Of a stretch of 64,000 nt of DNA, positions 1 through 8,610 are shown piece by piece. The stretch is taken from the NCBI GenBank assembly GCA_030145715.1, contig JAIXHQ010000015.1, forward strand, positions 1 through 64,000. Reading direction: 5' to 3'. A program made the position numbers and the translations under genes. Numbering within the stretch: the stretch's first letter is position 1; each line of letters opens with the position of its first letter. This DNA is from Sphingopyxis sp. Its GTDB lineage: Bacteria; Pseudomonadota; Alphaproteobacteria; Sphingomonadales; Sphingomonadaceae. Under the pieces are notes generated by a model that had not been told where the DNA came from, did not search any database, and saw only the letters and a list, made by a program, of their open reading frames with translations.

Positions 1-141
1 CCCGCCACCGGGGCGGCCGGGGATTTCGTCGGGTTGGCCCGCCGGGTCCTCGACCGGTGTCGGTTGAACCGGCTGTTCGGGCGGTGCCTGTGGTTCGATT
101 GTATCGGGTTTCGGCGTCGGAAGCGGGTCGGGGCCGTTCAT
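1..141 (-). CDS. Proline-rich small protein, N-terminal part only
   Basis: The start codon is ATG at 139-141 on the minus strand, preceded by a good AGGAG Shine-Dalgarno sequence. The gene runs off the left edge, so only 47 codons are visible. The peptide begins MNGPDPLPTPKPDTIEPQAP and continues very rich in Pro, Glu, Asp and Gly. It has no signal peptide or membrane segment in the visible part and probably forms a disordered region. I do not recognise the family. The clean ribosome binding site and open frame support a real gene; the function is unknown. Confidence 0.6.
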   Translation of the reverse strand, partial: MNGPDPLPTPKPDTIEPQAPPEQPVQPTPVEDPAGQPDEIPGRPGGG

Positions 142-219
142 GATATTTCTCCTTGCATGAAGCAACGAACGGGCAGGGCGCATGTTCCGTCCTTGCGCTG
201 GAACTGCGGGCTTTGGCGC

Positions 220-247
220 TTGCCCTCGGCCACGCGTCTGCTATAGC
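220..247 (+). promoter_or_regulatory. Likely sigma-70 promoter for tRNA-Leu
   Basis: TTGCCC at 220-225 is followed after 16 bases by TATAGC at 242-247. The pair lies 64 bases upstream of the tRNA-Leu gene and points at it. Housekeeping promoters of this class keep TTG at -35 and TATA-like -10 boxes. The call rests on sequence pattern only. Confidence 0.45.
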
Positions 248-310
248 CCCGCGCGGCCCGCACGGGCGTGCGCGGCAGCGCGCGACTTCGTGCACCCGGC
301 CGAAACACCT

Positions 311-395
311 GCGGGCGTGGCGGAATTGGTAGACGCGCTGGTTTTAGGTACCAGTATCGCAAGATGTGGGGGTTCGAGTCCCTTCGCCCGCACCA
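311..395 (+). tRNA. tRNA-Leu (anticodon UAG)
   Basis: This is an 85-base class II tRNA with an encoded CCA end at 393-395. The acceptor arms GCGGGCG (311-317) and CGCCCGC (385-391) pair perfectly. The anticodon stem CTGGT/ACCAG encloses the loop TTTAGGT, giving anticodon UAG, which reads CUA and other CUN leucine codons. A long variable arm follows, and the T arm GGGGTTCGAGTCCC is canonical. It lies between the proline-rich gene and trigger factor and probably has its own promoter at 220-247. Confidence 0.97.
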
Positions 396-480
396 CTCTG
401 CAATGCAGGCCGGGATTTGGGAACTCCGCCGTTCCGGCGGGGTTCGATACGAGATTTTGAGCAAGGATAAGACCAAGGCA

Positions 481-2052
481 ATGAAGACCGTCGAAACGCT
501 GAACGAAGGCCTGAAGCGCGAATATCGCGTCACCATCACCGCCAAGGATATTGACGCGCGCGTCGATGACGAGGTGAAAAGCATCGCCCCGACTGTCCGC
601 ATGCCCGGTTTCCGTCCCGGCAAGGTGCCGCCGAACCTGATCCGCAAGATGCATGGCCCCGCGCTGTCGGCCGACGCGCTGAACAAGGCGATCGACGCCG
701 GTGTGCGCGACCTGATGGCGAAGGAAAAGCTGCGCCCCGCGCTACAGCCCGCGGTGACGCTGGCCGACGATTATGAAACCGGCAAGGATGCCGACATCAC
801 CGTCACGCTGGAAGTTCTGCCGGACATCGAAACCCCGTCGATCGAGGGGCTGAAGCTGGAACGACTGACCGTTCCCGCCGACGATGCGGCCGTAATGGCC
901 AAGATCGAGGAATTCGCCGCGCAGATGAAGCGGTTCGAAGAAGCACCGAAGACCAAGAAGGCCGCAGAGGGCGACCAGGTCATCATCGATTTCGCCGGCA
1001 GCGTCGACGGCGTCGCCTTTGACGGCGGCACGGGCGAGGACATGGCGGTCGAAATTGGTTCGGGCCAGTTGATCCCCGGTTTCGAGGACCAGTTGGTCGG
1101 CACCAAGGTCGGCGACGAAAAGGTTCTGAAGGTCGCGTTCCCCGACGATTATCCGGTCGAAAATCTGAAGGGCAAGCCCGCCGAATTCGCGGTCACCGTC
1201 AAGGAATTGAAGGTTCCGGCGGCGTCGAAGATCGACGACGAGTTCGCAAAGTCGCTCGGTCTCGAAAGCCTCGACAAGCTGAAAGAGCTGATGAAGGATC
1301 AGGTCGAGCAGGAACTGAACGGCCTGACCCGCACCTATATGAAGCGCAAGCTGCTCGACCAGCTCGCCGCCAGCCATGATTTCGACGTGCCGCCGACGAT
1401 GGTCGAGGCCGAGTTCAACCAGATCTGGCAGCAATTGGAACATGAAGTCAGCCACGAGGACGATCCCGAGGCGGCGAAGGCCGAATTGGAGAACGACCGC
1501 GACGATTACCGCGCGATTGCCGTGCGCCGCGTCCGCCTGGGCCTGTTGCTGTCTGAAATCGGACAGGCGCATGGCGTGCAGGTTTCGCAGCAGGAAATGC
1601 AGCGTCTGGTCATGCAGGCGGCGCAGCAATATCGCCCCGAAGATCGTCAGCGTTTCGTCGAATATGTGCAGCAGGACGCGCTCGCCGCCGCCCAGCTTCG
1701 CGCTCCGCTCTATGAAGACAAGGTCGTCGACTTCCTGTTCGAAAAGGCCGAGATCAGCGACCGCGAAGTGACGCGCGAAGAGATTGAAGCCGCGATCGAA
1801 GCCGACGACGACGGCCATGTTCACGGTCCGGGCTGTGGTCACGACCATGACCATGACGACAAGCCGGCCAAGAAAGCCGCCGCGAAAAAGCCGGCAGCCA
1901 AGAAGGACGTAGCGAAGGAAGAGGCAAAGGCCGAGGACGCCCCCGCCAAAACGGCGCCGGCGAAGAAAGCTGCAGCTCCGAAGGTTGAGGCCGAGGAAAA
2001 GCCCGCTGCCGAAAAGAAGGCCCCGGCCAAGAAGGCCGCTGCCAAGAAATAA
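481..2052 (+). CDS. tig: Trigger factor, ribosome-associated chaperone with His-rich and Lys/Ala-rich tail
   Basis: Trigger factor binds the ribosome exit tunnel and shields nascent chains; its middle domain is a peptidyl-prolyl isomerase. The protein is 523 residues from ATG 481. The ribosome-docking signature GFRPGKVP is at residues 43-50. An FKBP-like domain spans about 160-245 (GSGQLIPGFEDQL), and the helical C-terminal domain follows. Beyond the usual end there is an extension: a histidine cluster (six His between residues 446 and 458, plus Cys452), then about 60 residues rich in Lys and Ala resembling histone H1 tails. An in-frame start exists upstream at 268, but it would read through the tRNA gene, so 481 is chosen. 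A strong terminator follows. Confidence 0.96.
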   Translation: MKTVETLNEGLKREYRVTITAKDIDARVDDEVKSIAPTVRMPGFRPGKVPPNLIRKMHGPALSADALNKAIDAGVRDLMAKEKLRPALQPAVTLADDYETGKDADITVTLEVLPDIETPSIEGLKLERLTVPADDAAVMAKIEEFAAQMKRFEEAPKTKKAAEGDQVIIDFAGSVDGVAFDGGTGEDMAVEIGSGQLIPGFEDQLVGTKVGDEKVLKVAFPDDYPVENLKGKPAEFAVTVKELKVPAASKIDDEFAKSLGLESLDKLKELMKDQVEQELNGLTRTYMKRKLLDQLAASHDFDVPPTMVEAEFNQIWQQLEHEVSHEDDPEAAKAELENDRDDYRAIAVRRVRLGLLLSEIGQAHGVQVSQQEMQRLVMQAAQQYRPEDRQRFVEYVQQDALAAAQLRAPLYEDKVVDFLFEKAEISDREVTREEIEAAIEADDDGHVHGPGCGHDHDHDDKPAKKAAAKKPAAKKDVAKEEAKAEDAPAKTAPAKKAAAPKVEAEEKPAAEKKAPAKKAAAKK

Positions 2053-2070
2053 GCCTGACCTCAGGCAAAG

Positions 2071-2106
2071 AAAAAGGCCGGGTGGAGCGATCCATCCGGC
2101 CTTTTT
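2071..2106 (+). terminator. Rho-independent terminator after tig
   Basis: The stem AAAAAGGCCGGGTGGA pairs with TCCATCCGGCCTTTTT across a GCGA loop, with one G-T wobble, and ends in a T run. It begins 18 bases after the tig stop codon. Confidence 0.88.
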
Positions 2107-2109
2107 GTT

Positions 2110-2382
2110 GTGGGCCATAAGCAAATCCGCAATTCGATGGGCGGCGCTTGCCGCTGCTCGCTCCGATGTGGGGATCGCGTATGCGGTTTCTCCGTCGGAG
2201 CTCCGCCAGAGGGTCGAGGTCGAGTTCTACCTGGAACCGGAGGCCCGCTAAGCGCGACCACCCCGTCGGCGGGCGTCGGATCGTGCATCACTCCCGATTG
2301 GTAAAGAGAGTTGCGCCCATGACGGCATCGGCGATCCACCGGGGTCGCCGCAACACGGCTGACAGTGAAGAGATTAATTGCC
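2110..2382. other. Intergenic stretch between tig terminator and ychF 3' end
   Basis: About 270 bases between two 3' ends. I found no ORF with a convincing ribosome binding site, no tRNA cloverleaf and no strong hairpin with a T tail. Short open frames here lack start signals. Confidence 0.5.
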
Positions 2383-3480
2383 TCAACTGTGCAGGAAATG
2401 CATGACGTCGCCGTCATGCACGACATAGGCTTTGCCTTCGGCGCGCAGCTTGCCGGCCTCGCGCGCCTTGGCTTCGCCGCCCAGCGTGACATAATCGTCA
2501 AAGGCGATCGTTTCGGCGCGGATGAAGCCCTTTTGGAAATCGCTGTGAATCTCCCCTGCCGCTTCGGGGGCGGTGGCGCCGGTGTGGACGGTCCATGCGC
2601 GCGCTTCCTGCGGCCCGACGGTGAAGAAGGTGATGAGGTGGAGCAATTCGTATCCGGCGCGGATGACGCGGGCGAGGCCGGTTTCGGTCAGCCCCATTTC
2701 CGACAGGAATTCCATCCGGTCGGCCATGTCCATCGTTACCAGTTCGCTTTCGATCGCGGCGGAAACGACCACGGCCTGCGCGCCTTCCGCCGCGGCCTTG
2801 GCAAAGACTTTTTCCGAAAATGCGTTGCCGTTGGCGGCACTGCCTTCGTCGACGTTGCAGACATAGAGCACGGGTTTCGACGTCAAAAGCTGGGCAGTGC
2901 GCAGAACGCGGGATTCCTCGTCATCGCGGGGTTCGACCAGCCGCGCCGGTTTGCCCTCGCGCAGCAGGTCGAGCGCCTGACCCAGCACTGATGCGGCGAT
3001 CTTGGCTTCCTTGTCGCCCTGTGCGGCCTTTTTGGCAAAGGCCGGAACGCGCTTTTCCAGGCTTTCCAGGTCGGACAGCAGCAATTCGGTTTCGACGGTC
3101 TCTGCGTCGGCCACTGGATCGACACGATTTTCGACATGCTGGATGTCGTCATCCTCGAAACAGCGCAGGACATGGACGATCGCATCGACTTCGCGAATGT
3201 TGCCAAGGAACTGGTTGCCAAGGCCTTCGCCCTTCGACGCGCCGCGAACAAGCCCGGCGATGTCGACGAACGCGAGTTGGGTGGCGATGATCTTTTTGCT
3301 GTTCGCGATTGCCGCCAGCTTTTCCAGCCGCGCGTCGGGAACCGCGACATTGCCGACATTTGGCTCGATCGTGCAGAAAGGATAATTTGCTGCCTGCGCC
3401 GCCGCCGTTTCGGTCAGCGCATTGAACAAGGTGGACTTGCCGACGTTGGGCAGGCCGACGATGCCGCATTTGAAACCCAT
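2383..3480 (-). CDS. ychF: Redox-regulated Obg-family ATPase YchF
   Basis: YchF/OLA1 is a ribosome-associated P-loop ATPase linked to translation and oxidative stress. The 365 residues match the family length. The P-loop GLPNVGKST is at 9-17. The G4 motif reads NVDE (209-212) instead of NKxD, the change that switches this GTPase-fold family to ATP. The C-terminal part (about 281-364, containing FFTVGPQEARAWTV) is the TGS domain. ATG at 3480 is preceded by GGAG five bases upstream. The gene stands alone, divergent from the CAP-domain gene and convergent with tig. Confidence 0.97.
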   Translation of the reverse strand: MGFKCGIVGLPNVGKSTLFNALTETAAAQAANYPFCTIEPNVGNVAVPDARLEKLAAIANSKKIIATQLAFVDIAGLVRGASKGEGLGNQFLGNIREVDAIVHVLRCFEDDDIQHVENRVDPVADAETVETELLLSDLESLEKRVPAFAKKAAQGDKEAKIAASVLGQALDLLREGKPARLVEPRDDEESRVLRTAQLLTSKPVLYVCNVDEGSAANGNAFSEKVFAKAAAEGAQAVVVSAAIESELVTMDMADRMEFLSEMGLTETGLARVIRAGYELLHLITFFTVGPQEARAWTVHTGATAPEAAGEIHSDFQKGFIRAETIAFDDYVTLGGEAKAREAGKLRAEGKAYVVHDGDVMHFLHS

Positions 3481-3606
3481 AAAAACTCCATGAGAACCGG
3501 CGTCCGGCCGACTGTTGCCCGCGCCCTAGCGCCAAGTCGCGCCGGACGCCAGCCATATGGCATCGCCGTTGTCTCGCGTTAAGCATCGGGTGCGTAAGAA
3601 AGGGCC

Positions 3607-4278
3607 GTGCTTACCATCATCTCTCAAAATCGGCGCCGGGCGGCGGGGCTCGTTCTTGCAACCGTGGCGCTGGCGGCGGGCACCGCGGCGGCGATGCCCG
3701 GTCGCTTCGAAGGCGGCGTGTTTGCCGAACTCAACCGGTTCCGCAGCGATCCGGCCGGCTATGCGGACTTGCTGAGCGACTATCGCCCACGGTTCGACGG
3801 CAAGTTGTTGAGGGGCGATGCCGATGGCGAGATCGACATCATGACGCACGAGGGTGTCGGGGCAGTCGATGAGGCTATCCGCGAATTGCGCCGCGAAAAG
3901 CCGTTGGCCGAACTGGCGTGGAGCGAAACGCTGGCGCGCGCCGCGGCCGATCATGTCGCCGTGCAGTCACGCTCCGGCGCCGTCGGCCATTACACGAACG
4001 GACGCGGGCCCGGCGAACGCGTCAAGGCCCATGGCGGTGGGCCCTATGTCAACGAGGTCATCACCTATGGCCACCACAGCCCGGCGGGCGTCGTCGATCA
4101 ATTGCTGATCGACGACGGTGTGCCCAACCGCGGCCATCGTTTCAGCCTGCTGCGCACGACGCACCGCTATGCGGGCATTGCATGCGGGTCGCACAAAATA
4201 CACCGGACGATGTGCGTCATCCTGATGTCGCAGACCGCTGATGGCTCACCCCCGCCGCCGCCAAGGCGCTCGCCATAG
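3607..4278 (+). CDS. Secreted CAP-domain (SCP/PR1-like) protein
   Basis: The protein is 223 residues from a GTG start. An N-terminal RRR followed by a hydrophobic stretch ending in Ala-rich residues (about 10-30) looks like a Sec signal peptide, so export to the periplasm or outside is likely. The rest is a CAP/SCP domain: the opening FAELNRFRSDPAGYADLL is typical, as is a later histidine in SGAVGHYTNG and NRGHRFSLL near the C-terminal part. Biochemical roles of bacterial CAP proteins are poorly known; some bind lipids or cell wall. It is monocistronic and convergent with the phoX-like gene, leaving only 10 bases between stop codons. The start codon is less certain than the frame. Confidence 0.8.
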   Translation: MLTIISQNRRRAAGLVLATVALAAGTAAAMPGRFEGGVFAELNRFRSDPAGYADLLSDYRPRFDGKLLRGDADGEIDIMTHEGVGAVDEAIRELRREKPLAELAWSETLARAAADHVAVQSRSGAVGHYTNGRGPGERVKAHGGGPYVNEVITYGHHSPAGVVDQLLIDDGVPNRGHRFSLLRTTHRYAGIACGSHKIHRTMCVILMSQTADGSPPPPPRRSP

Positions 4279-4288
4279 GGTTTACCGG

Positions 4289-6145
4289 TCAGGCGCCGAC
4301 CGGCGCGCCGTCGGTTCGCCGTATCACGATCGTCGACGATCGCGGCCGTTCGCCCGCGACCGGCCAGTTGCCCGTGGGGTGCTGGATGTTGACGAAAAAG
4401 GTCTTGAGGTCGGGCGTATGGGTCAGTCCGGTGATTTCGCAGCCGACGGGACCGACCAGAAACCGCTTCGCCTGTTTGCTGACCGGATCGATATGGAACA
4501 TGGCGTTGTGGCCAAAGGCCTGATCCATCGTCTGACCCGGAATGCCCGAATTTCCGGGGACAATATGGTCGGTCTGCACCCACATCCGGCCTTGGGGGTC
4601 GATGCGCAGGCCATCGGGGCTGGAAAAGCTGTCGCCGACGATATTGCCGACCAGATTGGCGCCGCCGGGTGCCAGTGACGGATCCCCGGCCATCAGGAAG
4701 ATTTCCCACTGAAAGCTGGTCGCCAGCGGCGAATCGCCGTCCTCGCGAAACTTCAGCATATGGCCATGCAGGTTGGCGACGCGCGGATTGGCCGGATCGG
4801 TGACGCGGCGACCGCTGTTATTGGTCAATGTGCAATATACCGCCTTGTTGTCCGGGGCGACGGCGAGCCATTCCGGGCGGTCCATCACCGTACCACCGGC
4901 AACGCGCGCCGCCGACTGACAGTGGATCAGCACGTCGGCCTGATCGTTGAAATCGACGATCTTTGGCGCCGGGGGCGTCGTGCTCTGGCTGACATTGCCG
5001 GGGTCCGCCGCGCCCGCGGTCAGTCCGTTCCGGCCGGCCACCAGTGCCCGCCATTCACCGGTGCCGTCGCCGTTGAAACGTGCGACATAAAGCGTGCCGT
5101 GGTCGAGCAGATCGCTGTTCGCGGCGCGGTTCGTGAGGCTGTAGGCGCGGTCGGGCACGAATTTATAGATGCAGCCGGGCATGGTGTCGTCGCCCATATA
5201 GAATGCGGCGCGACGATCACTGTTCGCCATGCAGGCGACATTTTCATGACCAAACCGGCCCATCGCGGTGCGCTTCGTCGGCGGCGCCAGTTCGCCGAGC
5301 GGGTCGATTTCGACAACCCAGCCATGATTGGTCGGCGGCTGATCGGGGTCGAGATAATTCACGGTCGTTTCTTCGCAGGTCAGATAGGTGCCCCACGGCG
5401 TCCGGCCACTCGAACAATTGTTGAGCATCCCCTTGATCGAGCCGGGAAGACGGCCCGCTGCCGGGCCGCTGGTGCGATAGATGCTGTTGCCGGTATAACG
5501 GCGATTATAGCGCGATCCCGCGGCGATCTTCCATTTGCCGTCGGGGCCTTTGCCGATTTCGACGACGCTGATCCCGACCGCTGACAACGCCAGCGCCTTT
5601 TGGTTCGGGGACGCGGTGGCGGCATCGTAGCGGCCGTCCATCAGGATGTTGAAATCGGGCAATTCGTGGTTGATGGCCAGGATGCCGCGATCATTGGCGT
5701 CGGCTCCGGGGAAAGGGTAATATTCCATCCCGTCATGATTGCCGCCCGCCCATTTTTCGGCAACGTCGGGGGTGGGGTAGCTGCCCGAATAAGCGGGCCC
5801 CGCTTCGACCGAATCGCCAGCCTTTAACAGCACATTGACGCTATAGCCCTCTGGCACGGTGACGGTGTCGTTCTGGTTGGCGACAACCGACGCGAAATTG
5901 ACCGCATAGTTGGGGGAAGGGCGCGCGGCCGCTGGTGAAAGCCGTGCGACGGGTTGGTCGCCGCTCGCCTGGCTGCAGGCGGCAAGGCCCATTACCGGCA
6001 GCACTGACAATCCGAATAGGCCGCCGCGCAAAAGCGAGCGACGCGACGGATTTCCGGCAATGATCGATTCCAGACTGTCCGGCCCCGGAATTCCATCGGT
6101 TTCGATACGATAAGGCGCGCGGGCCTCGTCGGTAAGATGCGACAT
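4289..6145 (-). CDS. phoX: PhoX-family (DUF839) phosphatase, Tat-exported lipoprotein
   Basis: PhoX enzymes are periplasmic, calcium- and iron-dependent phosphomonoesterases exported by the Tat system to obtain phosphate from organic esters. The 618-residue protein carries SRRSLLRG at 34-41, a Tat-like motif, followed by a hydrophobic stretch ending LAAC with Cys57, suggesting a Tat lipoprotein. Characteristic DUF839 segments include AINHELPDFNI, GTYLTCEETTVNYLDP, GRFGHENVA and SPDGLRIDPQGRMWVQTDH. ATG is preceded by GGGGA. Synthesis is expected under phosphate limitation, but I did not find a convincing Pho box upstream. The exact substrate is unproven. Confidence 0.85.
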   Translation of the reverse strand: MSHLTDEARAPYRIETDGIPGPDSLESIIAGNPSRRSLLRGGLFGLSVLPVMGLAACSQASGDQPVARLSPAAARPSPNYAVNFASVVANQNDTVTVPEGYSVNVLLKAGDSVEAGPAYSGSYPTPDVAEKWAGGNHDGMEYYPFPGADANDRGILAINHELPDFNILMDGRYDAATASPNQKALALSAVGISVVEIGKGPDGKWKIAAGSRYNRRYTGNSIYRTSGPAAGRLPGSIKGMLNNCSSGRTPWGTYLTCEETTVNYLDPDQPPTNHGWVVEIDPLGELAPPTKRTAMGRFGHENVACMANSDRRAAFYMGDDTMPGCIYKFVPDRAYSLTNRAANSDLLDHGTLYVARFNGDGTGEWRALVAGRNGLTAGAADPGNVSQSTTPPAPKIVDFNDQADVLIHCQSAARVAGGTVMDRPEWLAVAPDNKAVYCTLTNNSGRRVTDPANPRVANLHGHMLKFREDGDSPLATSFQWEIFLMAGDPSLAPGGANLVGNIVGDSFSSPDGLRIDPQGRMWVQTDHIVPGNSGIPGQTMDQAFGHNAMFHIDPVSKQAKRFLVGPVGCEITGLTHTPDLKTFFVNIQHPTGNWPVAGERPRSSTIVIRRTDGAPVGA

Positions 6146-6326
6146 GCAGTCCCCTGTTATCGGTTGGCCCGATGCCGGATGCCCGGATCGGCTGCGGTCC
6201 CGATTGCAAAGCTGTATGTCAACCAGATGACTATATCATGCCGGTCCGATGGATTTTCCACGACGGTTCGGTGAATTTCGCGGCGCGCCGACGGGGGGCG
6301 TCGCCGCGCATGGCGAAATTCGCCCC

Positions 6327-6896
6327 CTATCCGTTCAGGCGCAGCGCCAGATCGTTCTGAAATCGAACGTCGTCACCATCGGCCAGCCACGTCGCTTCCG
6401 CCGCGATCGCGCCGAGAAGGTCGATCAGCGGCTCCATCTCGCTCTTGTGATAATTGCCCAGAACGTGGGCGGTGACGCGGTTTTTTTGGCCGGGATGGCT
6501 TATGCCGATGCGTATGCGGCGAAAATCTTCGCCGATATGGCTTATCATGCTGCGGATGCCATTGTGCCCCGCCGCGCCGCCGCCGCGTTTGACCTTTACC
6601 TGCATCGCCGCAAGGTCGAGTTCGTCGTAAAAGACGGTGACGGCCTGCGGCGCCAATTTGTAGAAATCAAGCGCGGCGCGCACGCTGCGGCCGCTTTCGT
6701 TCATGAAGGTGCCGGGCTTGAGCAGCAGGATGCGCTGCGATCCGATGCGGCCTTCCTGAATCCAGCCCTGAAACTTCTTGGCGGGCGCGGAAAAGCCGTG
6801 GACGTCGGCGATGACGTCGGCAGCCATGAAGCCGACATTGTGGCGGTTCATCGCATATTGAGGCCCCGGATTTCCAAGGCCGACCCAGAGTTGCAT
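6327..6896 (-). CDS. pth: Peptidyl-tRNA hydrolase
   Basis: Pth cleaves the ester bond of peptidyl-tRNAs released by abortive translation, recycling tRNA. The 189-residue protein has the family's catalytic set: Asn9 in VGLGNPG, His19 in NRHNVG, Asn66 in PGTFMNESG, Asp91 in YDELDL, and Asn112 in GGAAGHNGIRS. It lies directly downstream of rplY on the same strand, separated by 69 bases containing a strong hairpin (6925-6956). The rplY-pth pairing is common in bacteria and links the gene to translation quality control. Confidence 0.97.
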   Translation of the reverse strand: MQLWVGLGNPGPQYAMNRHNVGFMAADVIADVHGFSAPAKKFQGWIQEGRIGSQRILLLKPGTFMNESGRSVRAALDFYKLAPQAVTVFYDELDLAAMQVKVKRGGGAAGHNGIRSMISHIGEDFRRIRIGISHPGQKNRVTAHVLGNYHKSEMEPLIDLLGAIAAEATWLADGDDVRFQNDLALRLNG

Positions 6897-6924
6897 GACA
6901 GTGGCTTTCCCGGGGTCCGTCGTC

Positions 6925-6956
6925 GTCGGCCCCTTCCCATCGGGGAAGGGGCCGAC
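6925..6956. repeat. Perfect 14-bp hairpin between rplY and pth
   Basis: GTCGGCCCCTTCCC (6925-6938), loop ATCG, then GGGAAGGGGCCGAC (6943-6956). The stem is perfect over 14 base pairs. On the coding (minus) strand no T run follows, so it is not a classic terminator of rplY. It may be a processing or RNA-stability element, a partial attenuator, or a copy of a dispersed palindromic repeat. Confidence 0.75.
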
Positions 6957-6965
6957 CGAACGGGA

Positions 6966-7601
6966 TCAGGCTTCGTCGCCGCCTTCGGCAGCTTCGCCCT
7001 CGTCCTTCGTCGTGTCGCCGTCGCTCGACTTGAGCGCCGACGGGGCGACGATGGTGGCGATGGTGAAATCGCGGTCGGTGATCGCGCTTTCGACACCCTT
7101 GGGCAGGGTGATGTTGCTGATGTGGATCGAATCGCCGACGTCAAAGCCGGTGACGTCGATCGCGATTTCATCGGGGATCTTGTTCGCGTCGCAGATCAGT
7201 TCCAGTTCGTGCCGAACGATGTTGAGCACGCCGCCGCGCTTCAGGCCCGGCGAGGCTTCTTCGTTGGCGAACGAAACCGGCACCGCGACGGTGACAGTGG
7301 CATCCTTGGTGATGCGCAGGAAGTCGGCGTGGATCGGGCGATCCTTGACCGGGTGAAAAGCGACGTCCTTCGGCAGGGTCCGCACCTGCTTGCCACCGAT
7401 CTCGATCATCACGACCGAGTTCATGAAATGACCCGTCATCAACTGCTTCGTCAGCAGCTTTTCTTCGACGTGGATCATCAGGGGTTCTTCTTTGCCGCCA
7501 TAGACAACGGCGGGGACGCGGCCGTTACGACGCAGTTCACGCGAGGCTCCCTTGCCTCCCCGTTCACGCGTCTCGGCCGACAGCACTAGCTGGTCGCTCA
7601 T
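6966..7601 (-). CDS. rplY: 50S ribosomal protein L25 (Ctc-type, two-domain)
   Basis: L25 binds 5S rRNA in the large subunit. This is the long Ctc/TL5-type form with an N-terminal 5S-binding beta-barrel (residues 1-90, with [19 protein letters not shown]) and a C-terminal beta domain (about 95-185). An acidic tail rich in Glu, Gly and Asp ends the protein. Two adjacent ATG codons are available (7604 and 7601). GGAG lies 7 bases before the second, which I choose, giving 211 residues. It heads an apparent two-gene unit with pth. Confidence 0.95.
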   Translation of the reverse strand: MSDQLVLSAETRERGGKGASRELRRNGRVPAVVYGGKEEPLMIHVEEKLLTKQLMTGHFMNSVVMIEIGGKQVRTLPKDVAFHPVKDRPIHADFLRITKDATVTVAVPVSFANEEASPGLKRGGVLNIVRHELELICDANKIPDEIAIDVTGFDVGDSIHISNITLPKGVESAITDRDFTIATIVAPSALKSSDGDTTKDEGEAAEGGDEA

Positions 7602-7710
7602 CATTTTTCTCCGAAACAGATTTCACAGTCCGCCACGCCTCCAGGGATGACCATGGACGGAAGCGGCGGCGCTTAGCGGGGAAGCGCCCGAAATGCAAGC
7701 GGCACGATGG

Positions 7711-8610
7711 CTATTGCACCCTGCGGACCTTGCCGCCCCCGGCCTCGACAAGCGCCGGAACACCCTCCTTGCCGACCAGATGCCCCGCGCCGACCGCCAT
7801 CAGAACCGTTCCGGGCCGATCCATGCGTTTTGCGACCCACGCGCTCCATCGCCGGTTGCGGTCGGTCAGGATAGCCTTGCGCGCGGCGGGAACGGCATCG
7901 ATGTCGTCGTTGATGACCCGGTCCAGCGTCGTTACGTCGCCGCGAATCCATGCGGCGGTCAGGGCGGTGACGTCCCGCACCGCGCGGTCCGATTTTTCGG
8001 CCGCGCGTGTCAGCAGCTTGCGCTGCGTCGCGGCGTCCAGCGTTTCGAACAGCATCAACTGCCCCTTCGCCGTTTCCAGCCCGCGGATCGGCTTGCCCGC
8101 CGCCCGAAATTTCGCGGTCAGCCCGGTTTCGACGCCATCTGTCGGCGACAGGTCGGCCTGAGCGGCTACCCGCTGGCCCATCAGGACCATCACCGCCCAG
8201 TCGTCAAAATTCTCCCCGCCCAATGCGCTTCCGCGGTCCTCAAGCGCCCGATAGCGGGCCAGCGCGCGGCCCGAAAGCCGCGCCTCCATCGGGAGAGGCG
8301 TGACGCGGGGCGCGAGTTTGCGGAAAATGTCCCCAGCCGCGGCCAGTTCGGCGGGCGACAATTCCATCACCAGTTCATCGGCGGTGGCGACCGCTTCCGC
8401 CACCTTGCCTTCGTCCCAGTCGGTCCCGCGCGGCAGCGCGTGCATGGTGCCCAGCATATAGATGCGCGTGTCGTCGTCCTCGACCAGCCACATCGCGGGG
8501 CGCGCGGGCGACCCGGTTTCGGCCGTGCCGCAGGCGCCGAGCAGAAACGGCAAAAGGGCCGCCGCGATGCGGCGACCCCATTGGCGCGGAAAGGATCGAG
8601 GTGTCGTCAA
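7711..8610 (-). CDS. TraB/GumN-family lipoprotein, second tandem copy
   Basis: TraB/GumN (PF01963) proteins are related to the Tiki metalloprotease fold and contain a conserved GTMHALPRG-like motif, present here shortly after MWLVEDDDTRIYML. The downstream end keeps the other hallmark, GTVLMAVGAGHLVGKEGVP. The start is TTG at 8610, overlapping the stop of the upstream paralogue by four bases (TTGA), indicating translational coupling; this gives 299 residues. An N-terminal signal ends in LLGAC with Cys27, a lipobox. Longer frames to 8850 overlap the paralogue and are rejected. The cellular role of these proteins is unknown. Confidence 0.82.
   Translation of the reverse strand: MTTPRSFPRQWGRRIAAALLPFLLGACGTAETGSPARPAMWLVEDDDTRIYMLGTMHALPRGTDWDEGKVAEAVATADELVMELSPAELAAAGDIFRKLAPRVTPLPMEARLSGRALARYRALEDRGSALGGENFDDWAVMVLMGQRVAAQADLSPTDGVETGLTAKFRAAGKPIRGLETAKGQLMLFETLDAATQRKLLTRAAEKSDRAVRDVTALTAAWIRGDVTTLDRVINDDIDAVPAARKAILTDRNRRWSAWVAKRMDRPGTVLMAVGAGHLVGKEGVPALVEAGGGKVRRVQ

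Noticed and set aside
268-480. N-terminal extension of trigger factor
   Set aside because: The in-frame upstream start would translate through tRNA-Leu; ATG 481 matches the normal trigger factor start.
6146-6326. Possible Pho box before the phoX-like gene
   Set aside because: A TTGACA and a few TGTCA-like words occur, but no pair of 7-base repeats at the required 11-base spacing.
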